Positions 1 to 6,265 of a stretch of 39,007 nt of DNA are shown here, in pieces; positions within the stretch are counted from its first letter, which is position 1; each line of letters begins with the position of its first letter. A model generated the notes under the pieces. It searched no databases. It was not told the DNA's origin and saw only the letters and a program-made list of their open reading frames with translations. Position numbers and translations under genes: made by a program. Source of the stretch: Patescibacteria group bacterium (GTDB lineage: Bacteria; Patescibacteriota; SICC01); NCBI GenBank assembly GCA_009694835.1, contig SICC01000003.1:1-39007 (forward strand). The letters run 5' to 3'.

Positions 1-509
1 ACAGTAGCGGGTTTTACCGTTGGGTCTTGCAGAACGTAATAATTTCCACTGGCGCTCCGGAGCTTACTCACGGTCATCTTAACTTTGCATTTCACGTCGC
101 CTTGGCTTTTGCTTTCGACTCGATACCGAGCTGTCCCATAATCCCGAGAGCTGGGGTTATCGATGGTTTTGTTGCCAGTCTGCTTATCCGCTCGCTCCAC
201 AGGGACATCATCCGGCTTACCAGTCTTCTTGTTCTTCCGCACAGTTTCACATTGAATCGTAAATGGTATTCCGCCGAGCAAACAGTCTTGAGTTGAACCC
301 GACCTACACTCCGGTATTTCAGCGGTGTACCGCTGATACCCAGGTGCATCATCCCGATTAATCCACGCTTGAACGGTTAAAGCGCTACTCACCCGGCTTT
401 CGGTCGCACCGCCACTCGCAAAGGTACTGACCGCTACCGTTATACCCAGTGCCATCACGGCCGCAGCCATAATCCGCTTGTCAGTGACGATTGATTTCAG
501 CTTATTCAT
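1..509 (-). CDS. Secreted protein of unknown function (C-terminus off the window)
   Basis: An open frame of 169 codons starts at ATG 509 and runs off the left edge without a stop. The N-terminus has charged residues (MNKLK, DKR) and then a hydrophobic stretch at about residues 14-32, as in a signal peptide or membrane anchor. The exported part is polar, with four cysteines that could form disulfides, which fits the DsbA/DsbB pair elsewhere in the window. I recognise no domain. The start is supported by a strong promoter just upstream at 548-576. The real gene is longer than shown, and a function cannot be proposed from this part. Confidence 0.75.
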   Translation of the reverse strand, partial: MNKLKSIVTDKRIMAAAVMALGITVAVSTFASGGATESRVSSALTVQAWINRDDAPGYQRYTAEIPECRSGSTQDCLLGGIPFTIQCETVRKNKKTGKPDDVPVERADKQTGNKTIDNPSSRDYGTARYRVESKSQGDVKCKVKMTVSKLRSASGNYYVLQDPTVKPAT

Positions 510-547
510 GTTGGTTTTCGAGGATTTAGAATCCCAAAAATTGCCTA

Positions 548-576
548 ATCATAGCTAAATTGGGGCTATTTGTCAA
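548..576 (-). promoter_or_regulatory. Sigma70-type promoter of the secreted-protein gene
   Basis: On the minus strand a perfect -35 TTGACA (571-576) is separated by 17 bp from the -10 TATGAT (548-553). The predicted start lies around 541, giving a leader of about 30 nt before ATG 509. The bases after the -10 (TAGGCAATTTTT) nearly match those after the galT promoter and resemble those after the 26587-26615 promoter. Confidence 0.85.
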
Positions 577-600
577 GCTGCCAAGGCCTGGCCCTAATAG

Positions 601-663
601 AAAAAAGGGGCCGCGCGGTGGGGGTGAAAGCCCAGTTATGAAAACCTAGCTACCGCGCGGCCC
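601..663 (-). terminator. Terminator-like long hairpin (minus)
   Basis: A perfect 12-bp stem (608-619 with 652-663, GGGCCGCGCGGT) is followed on the minus strand by six T (601-606). The loop is unusually long at 32 nt. It contains the box TATGAAAACC (638-647, plus strand), also found at one end of the double-hairpin elements at 2270, 28916 and 29339. It would stop minus-strand transcription coming from 664-1721 before the promoter at 548-576. Confidence 0.6.
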
Positions 664-935
664 TGTTGTGGTTTCGATGAGTGAGCGATCTGCCAGGCTG
701 CCATCCTGAATCAGCGTGGAGCTCGAGCTCGTTTCTCATCGAGGGTTGTGACGTTCCTTCGCGGCTCGTTGAACGAAGTACCGTCACGTATGCCGATCGA
801 TTGTCCCTTGCTCGTACTTCGAATCGACCGACTTCTCTCGTATGAACGCACATCCTATCCCGTAGCGGCGTTCTCAGAGAGGCGGTAGCGAACTATAGCT
901 GAGCGGCTCAGCAGCGTAAAGGGATAGATGTCCAA
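664..935 (-). ncRNA. Gene-free structured stretch, possible unknown RNA
   Basis: No credible protein frame is present between the REP-like repeat at 986 and the terminator at 601. The stretch holds several complementary segments: 849-860 with 920-930 (one bulge), a 15-nt near-palindrome around 898-912 (GCTGAG/CTCAGC), a 9-bp stem joining roughly 794-802 with 822-830, and CGTTC/GAACG near 752-775. With a minus-strand terminator at its end it could be an RNA of about 300 nt or a long structured 3' UTR of the FMN reductase gene. I looked for and did not find RNase P, tmRNA, SRP or 6S hallmarks. Strand and boundaries are uncertain. Confidence 0.25.
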
Positions 936-985
936 TACATCCCAGTTCGGATTGTGGCAGGCGGGATCTAAAGATTTGTATCCCT

Positions 986-1053
986 GTCATTCCCGCGAAG
1001 GCGGGAATCAGTTGCGCCCCGGTACTGATCCTCGGGTCAAGCCCGAGGATGAC
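986..1053. repeat. REP-like composite palindrome
   Basis: Two adjacent palindromes, GTCATTCCCGCG/GCGGGAATC (986-1009) and GATCCTCGGG/CCCGAGGATGAC (1027-1053), lie between outer ends GTCAT and ATGAC. The element belongs to the same class as those at 27243-27327 and 33404-33509 and resembles the widespread GTCATTCCCGC intergenic palindromes of other bacteria (for example Neisseria dRS3-type ATTCCC...GGGAAT). It lies just downstream of the FMN reductase stop codon. Confidence 0.75.
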
Positions 1054-1073
1054 ACGTGGAAAGTAGTCGGAGC

Positions 1074-1721
1074 TTATTTTTCGACAGTGTTGCCGTCTGG
1101 CGGAATAGGATTGGCTTTCAGAATACGCGCTAAATAAACCAGATTATGCGCCGCCCACTTGGCTGTCCGCTTGGTATAGGGATGATCCTTACCGCCGGCC
1201 TCGATGAAACTCGGCCCTGGACCGGCTTCCCCGACCCAATAGGTGTCGGCGTTTGGTGGCACACTGAATCCCAGGTGTCCCAGATTGTAGAGCGTGGTGG
1301 CGCAAGCATCATGCGCACCGTCTTCGTTTCCCGTCACCGCCACTCCGGCGACCTTGTTGTACATCGGGAATTGGCCAACGTCGTTCGTGTCCGCGTAGAC
1401 CCCATCCAACCGTTCGATCACCTTTTGAGCAATACTTCCGCGTACTCCGAACCAAATCGGTGTCCCCATCACTAAGATGTCTGCATCGAGAAGCTTCTGA
1501 TAAATCTTCGGCCATTCGTCCTGCTTACCATTGACCTTGCCGAGGTCAGTCTCTACGCCTTCCGGCACATAGTGATCAATCACTCGAACTTTTTCCGACT
1601 CTACGTTCAGTTGGTCGAAGTTGCCAATGATGATATCAAGCAAGGCTTCCGTGTTCGAAACATCGGGCGATCGCTTCAGCGTGCAGTTTAGTAAGACCGC
1701 TTTGAGTTTGGGTTCGGCCAT
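1074..1721 (-). CDS. NADPH-dependent FMN reductase / flavodoxin-fold protein
   Basis: A 215-residue protein with the flavodoxin-like fold used by quinone- and azo-reductases and WrbA relatives. Visible signatures are the FMN-phosphate loop after the first strand (LNCTLKRSPDVSNTEAL), the second FMN loop GTPIWFGVRGS near residues 85-96, and TGNEDGAHD near 130-138 for the third loop. It probably reduces quinones or other acceptors with NAD(P)H in the cytosol; the substrate cannot be read from sequence. A GAGGAG Shine-Dalgarno lies 6 nt before ATG 1721. A double-hairpin element (1755-1854) lies just upstream and a REP-like repeat just downstream. The family call is firm, the exact enzyme is not. 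Confidence 0.85.
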   Translation of the reverse strand: MAEPKLKAVLLNCTLKRSPDVSNTEALLDIIIGNFDQLNVESEKVRVIDHYVPEGVETDLGKVNGKQDEWPKIYQKLLDADILVMGTPIWFGVRGSIAQKVIERLDGVYADTNDVGQFPMYNKVAGVAVTGNEDGAHDACATTLYNLGHLGFSVPPNADTYWVGEAGPGPSFIEAGGKDHPYTKRTAKWAAHNLVYLARILKANPIPPDGNTVEK

Positions 1722-1754
1722 TGGTCTCCTCGGTTAGCTACGAATCGATTGTAC

Positions 1755-1854
1755 TATTAGATACATTTTTTAACGCAAGCGTTAAAAAATGCAGACGTTA
1801 TTTGAGCTAGGGCTGTTCCGCAAATAAATTGCGGAACAGGGTGGTGTGAACTCC
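1755..1854 (-). repeat. Double-hairpin element, copy C
   Basis: Hairpin 2 is a perfect 13-bp stem (1764-1776 with 1779-1791). Hairpin 1 is a perfect 10-bp stem (1814-1823 with 1829-1838) with a 5-nt loop. Between them lie AACGT and CCTAGCT (minus strand), both shared with other copies. Strand is given in the orientation where hairpin 2 reads CUUG at its tip. It lies between the FMN reductase start and the DUF202 start. The stem sequences differ from the other copies but remain paired. Confidence 0.8.
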
Positions 1855-1866
1855 CAAAAGAATGCG

Positions 1867-1875
1867 TGCAATACT
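1867..1875 (+). promoter_or_regulatory. Extended -10 promoter placing +1 at the DUF202 ATG
   Basis: TGC followed by AATACT (1870-1875) ends 6 nt before ATG 1882, so transcription would begin at or beside the start codon. No good -35 and no Shine-Dalgarno are visible. The same spacing recurs before several genes in the window. Confidence 0.45.
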
Positions 1876-1881
1876 AGAGAT

Positions 1882-2241
1882 ATGGTCATTCATACGATAA
1901 AACGGAAATTGAGCGGTCGCCGTGACCAAGCCGACCGGGCTCGCGATCACCTGGCCAATGAACGTACCTACTTGGCCTGGCTGCGAACAGCCGTCAACGT
2001 GATGGTGCTCGGACTGGTGGTCGCCAAGTTCATTACCGACAATGGCAACCGCGCCGAGATAGCCGGTATCCTCCTGGTCGGCATTGGCTTCCTGCTACTG
2101 ATCTATGGGACCTACCGGACTGGCCGACTGACCAGCGAGCTGGAAACGGGAACGTTTGAGACTGACCGAGGCGGCCCCATCGTTATTGGCGGATTAGTTC
2201 TGGCCGGTATGGTTATCGCTGCTCTCCTGCTTTTCCTCTAG
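1882..2241 (+). CDS. DUF202 (YidH-type) small membrane protein
   Basis: A 119-residue protein of the DUF202 family. The N-terminal cytosolic part carries the family signature DHLANERTYLAWLRTA, followed by three hydrophobic helices (roughly residues 40-55, 62-82 and 99-119). The function of the family is unknown. I chose ATG 1882 over an in-frame GTG at 1846 because 1846 lies just after the hairpin element and a -10 box sits 6 nt before 1882. The gene is flanked by two copies of the double-hairpin element (C upstream, D downstream) in the same orientation and is followed by a terminator at 2368-2398. Confidence 0.85.
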   Translation: MVIHTIKRKLSGRRDQADRARDHLANERTYLAWLRTAVNVMVLGLVVAKFITDNGNRAEIAGILLVGIGFLLLIYGTYRTGRLTSELETGTFETDRGGPIVIGGLVLAGMVIAALLLFL

Positions 2242-2269
2242 ACCGCACACCAAAGAAACTGCCCCGCAA

Positions 2270-2367
2270 TTTTAATAATATTTCTAAGCCAAGACTTAGA
2301 AATGCGTAACGTTATATACCTTGGGTAATTCGCAAATAAATTGCGAATGAGGCTATATGAAAACAAG
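2270..2367 (-). repeat. Double-hairpin element, copy D
   Basis: Hairpin 2 pairs ATTTCTAAG (2280-2288) with CTTAGAAAT (2295-2303). Hairpin 1 pairs ATTCGCAA (2328-2335) with TTGCGAAT (2341-2348) around a 5-nt loop. The shared boxes AACGTTA and TATGAAAAC (2356-2364, plus strand) are present. It sits between the DUF202 stop and the terminator at 2368. Confidence 0.8.
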
Positions 2368-2398
2368 AAACCGCCCTGCCAGCAGGCAAGGCGGTTTT
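2368..2398 (+). terminator. Rho-independent terminator after DUF202
   Basis: An AAACCGCC/GGCGGTTT stem with an inner GCC/GGC pairing is followed by TTTT on the plus strand. It directly abuts the double-hairpin element D. The same stem recurs at 29300-29320 and 33541-33568. The remaining stretch to 2569 shows no gene. Confidence 0.75.
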
Positions 2399-2569
2399 AT
2401 GTTCGAGCCCTCAACCGGATATCGATGACCTGGGGTGCCAGGTGGGTGCTCGCAGTCGCAAACGCCACGGCGTCCGACAATCTAGAGCTCCCGATGCATC
2501 GGTGTAGGTTCAATACCGACTTTGGGCACCCCAGTTATACCTGGGCGAATTGGAATTGCAAATGGTGAA

Positions 2570-3247
2570 TTATCTAAAGAAGCCGAAGGTCGTGAGGTAC
2601 TGCAAGACGACCACCATGGGCTCGATGATTCGTCCGAAGAAATTCAGATGTAAAGTAAATGAAATGAGGAATAGGCCAATCAGAAGGACCGGCCCAACTT
2701 GCAAATACTTCTGGTACGTCGACTCGAGGAACCTCGGGACCAGAATACCAATCGCTTTTGAACCATCTAAAGGAGGAATGGGAAGAATATTGAAGGCCGC
2801 GAGCAAGCAATTGACAAAAGAAAGTTGAATCAGAAATTGCACTACTAAACTACTGCTGTTTGGCGTGATGTCTATTCCCAGCCACTGAAAAATAATCAGA
2901 CAGATCCCGGCAATCGAAGCCAGGATAAGGTTGGTGACAATGCCCGCAATCGAAACCTGAAAGTCACCCCATTTTCCATCCTTCAGTTGATACGGATTGA
3001 CGGGCACTGGCTTGGCCCACCCAATCCCGGCAATCAAGAACATGAAGGACCCCGCTGGATCCAAGTGAGCCAGCGGATTGAGTGAAATGCGGCCAGCTTG
3101 TCGAGCCGTTTGATCACCCTGACGAGAGGCTACGGCCGCATGAGCGAACTCATGAACGGTCAGACCGATGATTACGCAGACCAAGAAAAAGAATGTTGAT
3201 ATCGGGTTAAATTGAAGGCCGTCGAGAATAGGGATTCCGGTTTGCAT
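2570..3247 (-). CDS. Site-2 protease family (M50) membrane metalloprotease
   Basis: A 225-residue multi-spanning membrane protein. The zinc motif HEFAH is at residues 32-36 in the first hydrophobic segment. The third-ligand motif NILPIPPLDG, with Asp161, lies in a later one, as in the short bacterial S2P relatives that lack PDZ domains. Such proteases cleave membrane-embedded substrates, often anti-sigma factors or signal-peptide remnants; the substrate here is unknown. About five hydrophobic segments are visible. ATG 3247 follows a TATACT box by 7 nt with no Shine-Dalgarno, so the transcript may be leaderless. It is divergent from rpmB, and the two share an inverted-repeat promoter region. 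Confidence 0.9.
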   Translation of the reverse strand: MQTGIPILDGLQFNPISTFFFLVCVIIGLTVHEFAHAAVASRQGDQTARQAGRISLNPLAHLDPAGSFMFLIAGIGWAKPVPVNPYQLKDGKWGDFQVSIAGIVTNLILASIAGICLIIFQWLGIDITPNSSSLVVQFLIQLSFVNCLLAAFNILPIPPLDGSKAIGILVPRFLESTYQKYLQVGPVLLIGLFLISFTLHLNFFGRIIEPMVVVLQYLTTFGFFR

Positions 3248-3254
3248 AATTCAC

Positions 3255-3358
3255 AGTATACCCAGCCCGTGGTGCAAAGACTGGGTAAACCCTCGCCGCT
3301 CGTGATGTTCCCCCAGCCCCTTCGAGGATTAGCCCAAGACGAAGAGGCTGGGTATACT
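3255..3358. promoter_or_regulatory. Divergent promoters inside a 13-bp inverted repeat
   Basis: Perfect arms AGTATACCCAGCC (3255-3267) and GGCTGGGTATACT (3346-3358) face each other between the S2P and bL28 genes. Each arm carries a TATACT -10 box pointing outward, 7 and 8 nt from the respective ATG. -35 boxes are poor. Confidence 0.6.
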
Positions 3359-3366
3359 ATTTCGGT

Positions 3367-3717
3367 ATGACTCAAGCCCTCTCACAACCGACCTACAACC
3401 GACGACGCACCAAGCGGCGGGCGTTAGCTTCCCTCGGCGTAACCGAAAAGCGGCCGCGCTCGGGCAATAACGTCTCGCATGCTCACAACAAGACTAAGCG
3501 GAAGTTCCGCCCAAATCTGCAGCGTGCCAAAGTCATGGTCGACGGCAAACTGGTTTCCGTTCGGATCCCGGCTTCCGAAATCCGCAAGTTGTCGAAAGTC
3601 CCGAAAGAGCGCAAGCCGGTCAAACCGAAACACGCCACGACCAAGTTCGCGGCGCTGAAAGCCAAGAAAAAAGCCGCTCCGAAGGCGACTGCTAAACCGT
3701 CTGCTAAGAAATCCTAG
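3367..3717 (+). CDS. rpmB: 50S ribosomal protein bL28 with basic extensions
   Basis: The bL28 core is clear: KRPRSGNNVSHAHNKTKR, then FRPNLQRAKV and DGKLVSVRI, at about residues 27-68. bL28 binds 23S rRNA near the E site. The protein is 116 residues, longer than the usual 60-80, because of about 20 extra basic N-terminal residues and a Lys/Ala/Pro-rich tail. The zinc-binding cysteines of C+ bL28 are absent, so this is a C- form. The gene faces the minus-strand gene at 3714, and their stop codons overlap in the palindrome CTAG. A TATACT box 8 nt before ATG suggests a very short or absent leader. Confidence 0.88.
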   Translation: MTQALSQPTYNRRRTKRRALASLGVTEKRPRSGNNVSHAHNKTKRKFRPNLQRAKVMVDGKLVSVRIPASEIRKLSKVPKERKPVKPKHATTKFAALKAKKKAAPKATAKPSAKKS

Positions 3718-4316
3718 AACTTGGGGGTTTTCTCCCCATCCTCGAGATAACTGGTGACCGGACTGTCTTCAGTCCAAACGTTATCGTAGCGTTCGTTTTT
3801 GACTTGGCGGTCTTTATTGCCCTTGAACCATCCGAGTAAATCCCCCCAGGTATCTTTGACGGTCTTCTTAGTCCCGAACGCCGGTGGCGGAGTCGGTTCC
3901 GGTGTTCGTTCTGGCAACGCTGGAGTTTCGGCTGGCGTGGTCTCTTGATCTGATGCACCCAACGAGCTCTGTAATTGATCGAGCCGCTCACCGATGGCTT
4001 CGGCATCCGTCATGATTGAGTTGTAGGACTCTTCAGAAATATAGCCGAGGTCACGGGCAACCAGCAGGCTGTACTTAGTTTCCTCAAGGGCTGACTGCGA
4101 ATCGGTCAGGTGACCGGCGTACGACGGATTATCCTTACGAGCATATCCCTCGACAATCCGCGAAGCGACTTTGACGGCCGAGTTCCGCAGCTTCGGGGTC
4201 AGCCCCTGTTGCTCGTCGGCTGGCAGTCGGGCCGATAGCCGGTAAACATCCAGCGTGAAACGGTGAGCAACCTTCCAGGTCTCGACGGCGTCTTGAGTAG
4301 TAAGTGGATTATCCAT
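3714..4316 (-). CDS. Four-helix-bundle (S23/IVP-like) protein with acidic-basic tail
   Basis: Residues about 10-125 match the four-helix-bundle family first known from 23S rRNA intervening sequences and also related to diversity-generating retroelement accessory proteins (Avd). The pattern includes AHRFTLDVYRLSARLP, LRNSAVKVASRIVEGYAR and ALEETKYSLLVARDLGYIS. No intervening sequence or retroelement is nearby, so the role is unknown. Unlike typical members of 110-130 residues, it carries a C-terminal extension of some 75 residues that is Pro/Thr-rich and then charged. Its stop codon overlaps that of rpmB on the other strand. Confidence 0.75.
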   Translation of the reverse strand: MDNPLTTQDAVETWKVAHRFTLDVYRLSARLPADEQQGLTPKLRNSAVKVASRIVEGYARKDNPSYAGHLTDSQSALEETKYSLLVARDLGYISEESYNSIMTDAEAIGERLDQLQSSLGASDQETTPAETPALPERTPEPTPPPAFGTKKTVKDTWGDLLGWFKGNKDRQVKNERYDNVWTEDSPVTSYLEDGEKTPKF

Positions 4317-4347
4317 AGCTTAGCGATTGGTACTGTACATCCTCACC

Positions 4348-4989
4348 TTACGGGTTCGGAAATACAACAACTTCGGAATCTTCTTCCGGCAGGTCAGCCG
4401 GTTTTAGCTTCCAGGTTTTCTTATCGAGCTTCTTTACTTTAGCACCGACTTCCTTCAAAAACTTGTCCACCGAGGCCAATTCTTTCAGATTGAGGCCTGG
4501 CACTTGGTAGTGCATCGGGACCGTCTCGCGAGGTTGCAGTTGTTTGACTACTTCGGCGGCACCTTTGGCGTCAATCGTGAAGTGTCCGCCAACGGGAATA
4601 AACAGCACGTCGACATCACCAATCCGCTCAATCACTTCTTCCGAAAGCTTATGACCGAGGTCTCCTAAGTGAACGAAGTGAATGCCGTCGAGTCGGAATG
4701 AGAATACGGTGTTCGGCCCGCGTTCAGCACCATCCTTGTCGTCGTGGAAAGTCGGAATACCTTCGATCATCACGCCTTGAGACTCGTATTCCCCGGGAAC
4801 ATCAACAACATAGGGGTCGCCAGAAACCGCCCCGGCATTAGAATGGTCAAAGTGATCATGCGAAATCAACAGTATATTTGCTTCCAGCTTCGGGTCTTTC
4901 AACCCAATCTTACTAAAAGGATCAATCGCGATTGTCGCCGATTTACCCTTGAGACTAAAACAAGCGTGGCCGTGCCAAGTGATATCCAT
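4348..4989 (-). CDS. MBL-fold metal-dependent hydrolase (UPF0173/YtkL-like)
   Basis: A 213-residue protein of the metallo-beta-lactamase superfamily. It starts MDITWHGHACF, typical of the UPF0173 branch, and carries SHDHFDHS (metal ligands at residues 44-49), VDVPGEYE and a late MHYQ histidine. The substrate of this branch is unknown. ATG 4989 was chosen because the family N-terminus begins exactly there; upstream codons run through the promoter inverted repeat and have no homologous character. The TATACT box sits 10 nt before ATG. It is divergent from pgeF. Confidence 0.85.
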   Translation of the reverse strand: MDITWHGHACFSLKGKSATIAIDPFSKIGLKDPKLEANILLISHDHFDHSNAGAVSGDPYVVDVPGEYESQGVMIEGIPTFHDDKDGAERGPNTVFSFRLDGIHFVHLGDLGHKLSEEVIERIGDVDVLFIPVGGHFTIDAKGAAEVVKQLQPRETVPMHYQVPGLNLKELASVDKFLKEVGAKVKKLDKKTWKLKPADLPEEDSEVVVFPNP

Positions 4990-4997
4990 AACAGGAA

Positions 4998-5072
4998 CCA
5001 GTATACCAGTCATCAGACGTCGGACGTCGGGATTTAAAACTGATGTCTGATGACTGATGACTGGTACACTGG
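4998..5072. promoter_or_regulatory. Divergent promoter in a 19-bp inverted repeat with heptamer repeats
   Basis: The arms at 4998-5016 and 5054-5072 are complementary in 18 of 19 positions. Each contains TGG plus a TAYACT -10 box (TATACT for the minus gene, TACACT 6 nt before ATG 5077 for the plus gene). The inner parts are heptamers of the form TGATGNC (5041-5061) and GACGTC units. Confidence 0.65.
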
Positions 5073-5076
5073 CTCT

Positions 5077-5841
5077 ATGCACGCGAACGTGAAACCGAAG
5101 CCCAAGGCCAAGCTGGCACCAAAGCCAAAGGCTGAACCCCAACCAGCCGTGACCATTCTCGGCACGACCGAGCAGGCTGATGGCGATTGGCAGCTCCTTC
5201 AGCTAGAGAAGCGGCTCGACCAACTGACCCGAATGATTCAGCTCCGTCACCGGAACCGGCCGGAGCGGATTGTCTGGGCCCAACAAGGACACACTTCTAA
5301 AGTCAGTCGGGTGGATGACCAGCCGACCGGTCCGATACCTGGCGACGCGTTAGTTACCAATCAGACCGGCGTTCTGCTAACGGTTCGCACCGCCGACTGT
5401 ATGCCCGTTTTCTTCGAGTCTGAAAAAGCGGTGGGAATTGCCCATGTCGGTATGGCTGGTGCGGTCGAAGGACTCGTCCCGAAGACGGTCCGGGCGCTCA
5501 AGCGGTATTACAGTGTGAAGCCAGAGAAACTCTCCGTGCGGTTCGGTCCACACATCTGCGCATCCTGCTACCGCATGTCGGTAAATAATGATGACTACTT
5601 GGCAAAGCATCCAGAAGCCGCCAAGTATGTTACCAGCCGCGGTCATCACCGCTACTTCTCAATGATGGATATCATCTCAGAGCAGTTGGCCGAACTGGGA
5701 GTGACTACTATGGCCGCTGATAGCCGCTGCACGTACCACAGCGCTGGTCTGTTCTCGGCTCGCCGCGGCCACGGCGACCAGCGACAACTGAGTTTCATCA
5801 TGCGCGCTTCTACTTCCCCTCCCGTCGATCCCAATGCTTGA
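5077..5841 (+). CDS. pgeF: PgeF/YfiH-like multicopper-oxidase-fold protein (DUF152)
   Basis: A 254-residue protein of the YfiH/laccase-domain family, whose E. coli member edits peptidoglycan precursors that carry a wrong amino acid at position 1; other members act on nucleosides. Family blocks seen are PGDALVTNQTGVLLTVRTAD, CMPVFF, GIAHVGMAGAVEG, GPHICASCYRM and DSRCTYH followed by FSARRG. The usual AHAGWRG block reads AHVGMAG, so Trp-Arg is replaced. The N-terminus is a Lys/Pro-rich tail of about 25 residues. ATG 5077 lies 6 nt after an extended -10 box, suggesting a leaderless message. It overlaps the next gene by 8 nt (ATGCTTGA). The family is firm; the exact substrate is open. Confidence 0.8.
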   Translation: MHANVKPKPKAKLAPKPKAEPQPAVTILGTTEQADGDWQLLQLEKRLDQLTRMIQLRHRNRPERIVWAQQGHTSKVSRVDDQPTGPIPGDALVTNQTGVLLTVRTADCMPVFFESEKAVGIAHVGMAGAVEGLVPKTVRALKRYYSVKPEKLSVRFGPHICASCYRMSVNNDDYLAKHPEAAKYVTSRGHHRYFSMMDIISEQLAELGVTTMAADSRCTYHSAGLFSARRGHGDQRQLSFIMRASTSPPVDPNA

Positions 5842-6265
5842 GACCCCGCATAGCTTGTTGGGCGGCGCGGTTGGTGCCGCCACCGGTAACCCCTGGCTGG
5901 CCGCGCCAGCCGGCGTCGCCTCCCATGTAGCCGGTGACCTGTTACCGCATTGGAATCCTGAATTTCCCTTCAAAAGTAAGAAACTCTACGCCTTCGTTAT
6001 CGCCGATTTCATTGTGGCCGAAGCCTTGGTCGTCGCCTTTTGGATTCTCTTTCCCGACCGGCCAGAGATTGCCATTGGCGCCTTCTTTGGAACACTGCCG
6101 GACATCATCCTCGGCATTCGGTACACCTTCAAAGTCCGCTGGCTCCGCGGTTACCAACATCTTCACGGTGTACTGCACTGGGAGGCACCGCTCGTATACG
6201 GCCTGTGGCCGCAGCTGCTGGTGTCGATTTTGTCAGTCTGGTATTTAGTCGAACTTGCTAACTAG
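5834..6265 (+). CDS. Small polytopic membrane protein of unknown function
   Basis: 143 residues with an N-terminal block containing scattered histidines and aspartates (TPHSLLGG, SHVAGDLLPHW), then three to four hydrophobic helices, and QHLHGVLHWE near residue 110. The His/Asp layout recalls the YdjM/DUF457-type membrane hydrolase families, but I cannot assign it with certainty. It starts inside the end of pgeF (8-nt overlap), so it is likely translationally coupled to it. Its TAG stop overlaps the TAG stop of the minus-strand frame at 6262 in one CTAG palindrome. Confidence 0.65.
   Translation: MLETPHSLLGGAVGAATGNPWLAAPAGVASHVAGDLLPHWNPEFPFKSKKLYAFVIADFIVAEALVVAFWILFPDRPEIAIGAFFGTLPDIILGIRYTFKVRWLRGYQHLHGVLHWEAPLVYGLWPQLLVSILSVWYLVELAN

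Noticed and set aside
650-853. 67-codon frame in the structured stretch
   Set aside because: Low-complexity Arg/Ser-rich translation without start signal; the stretch looks non-coding.
1846-1881. GTG 1846 as start of the DUF202 gene
   Set aside because: It lies directly after the double-hairpin element and would translate non-conserved sequence; a -10 box sits 6 nt before ATG 1882.
2341-2828. Two short plus-strand frames over the terminator and S2P gene end
   Set aside because: They run through a terminator hairpin and antisense to the S2P gene, and have no protein-like features.
3714-4316. Diversity-generating retroelement accessory protein (Avd)
   Set aside because: The fold is similar, but no reverse transcriptase, template repeat or variable repeat is seen nearby.
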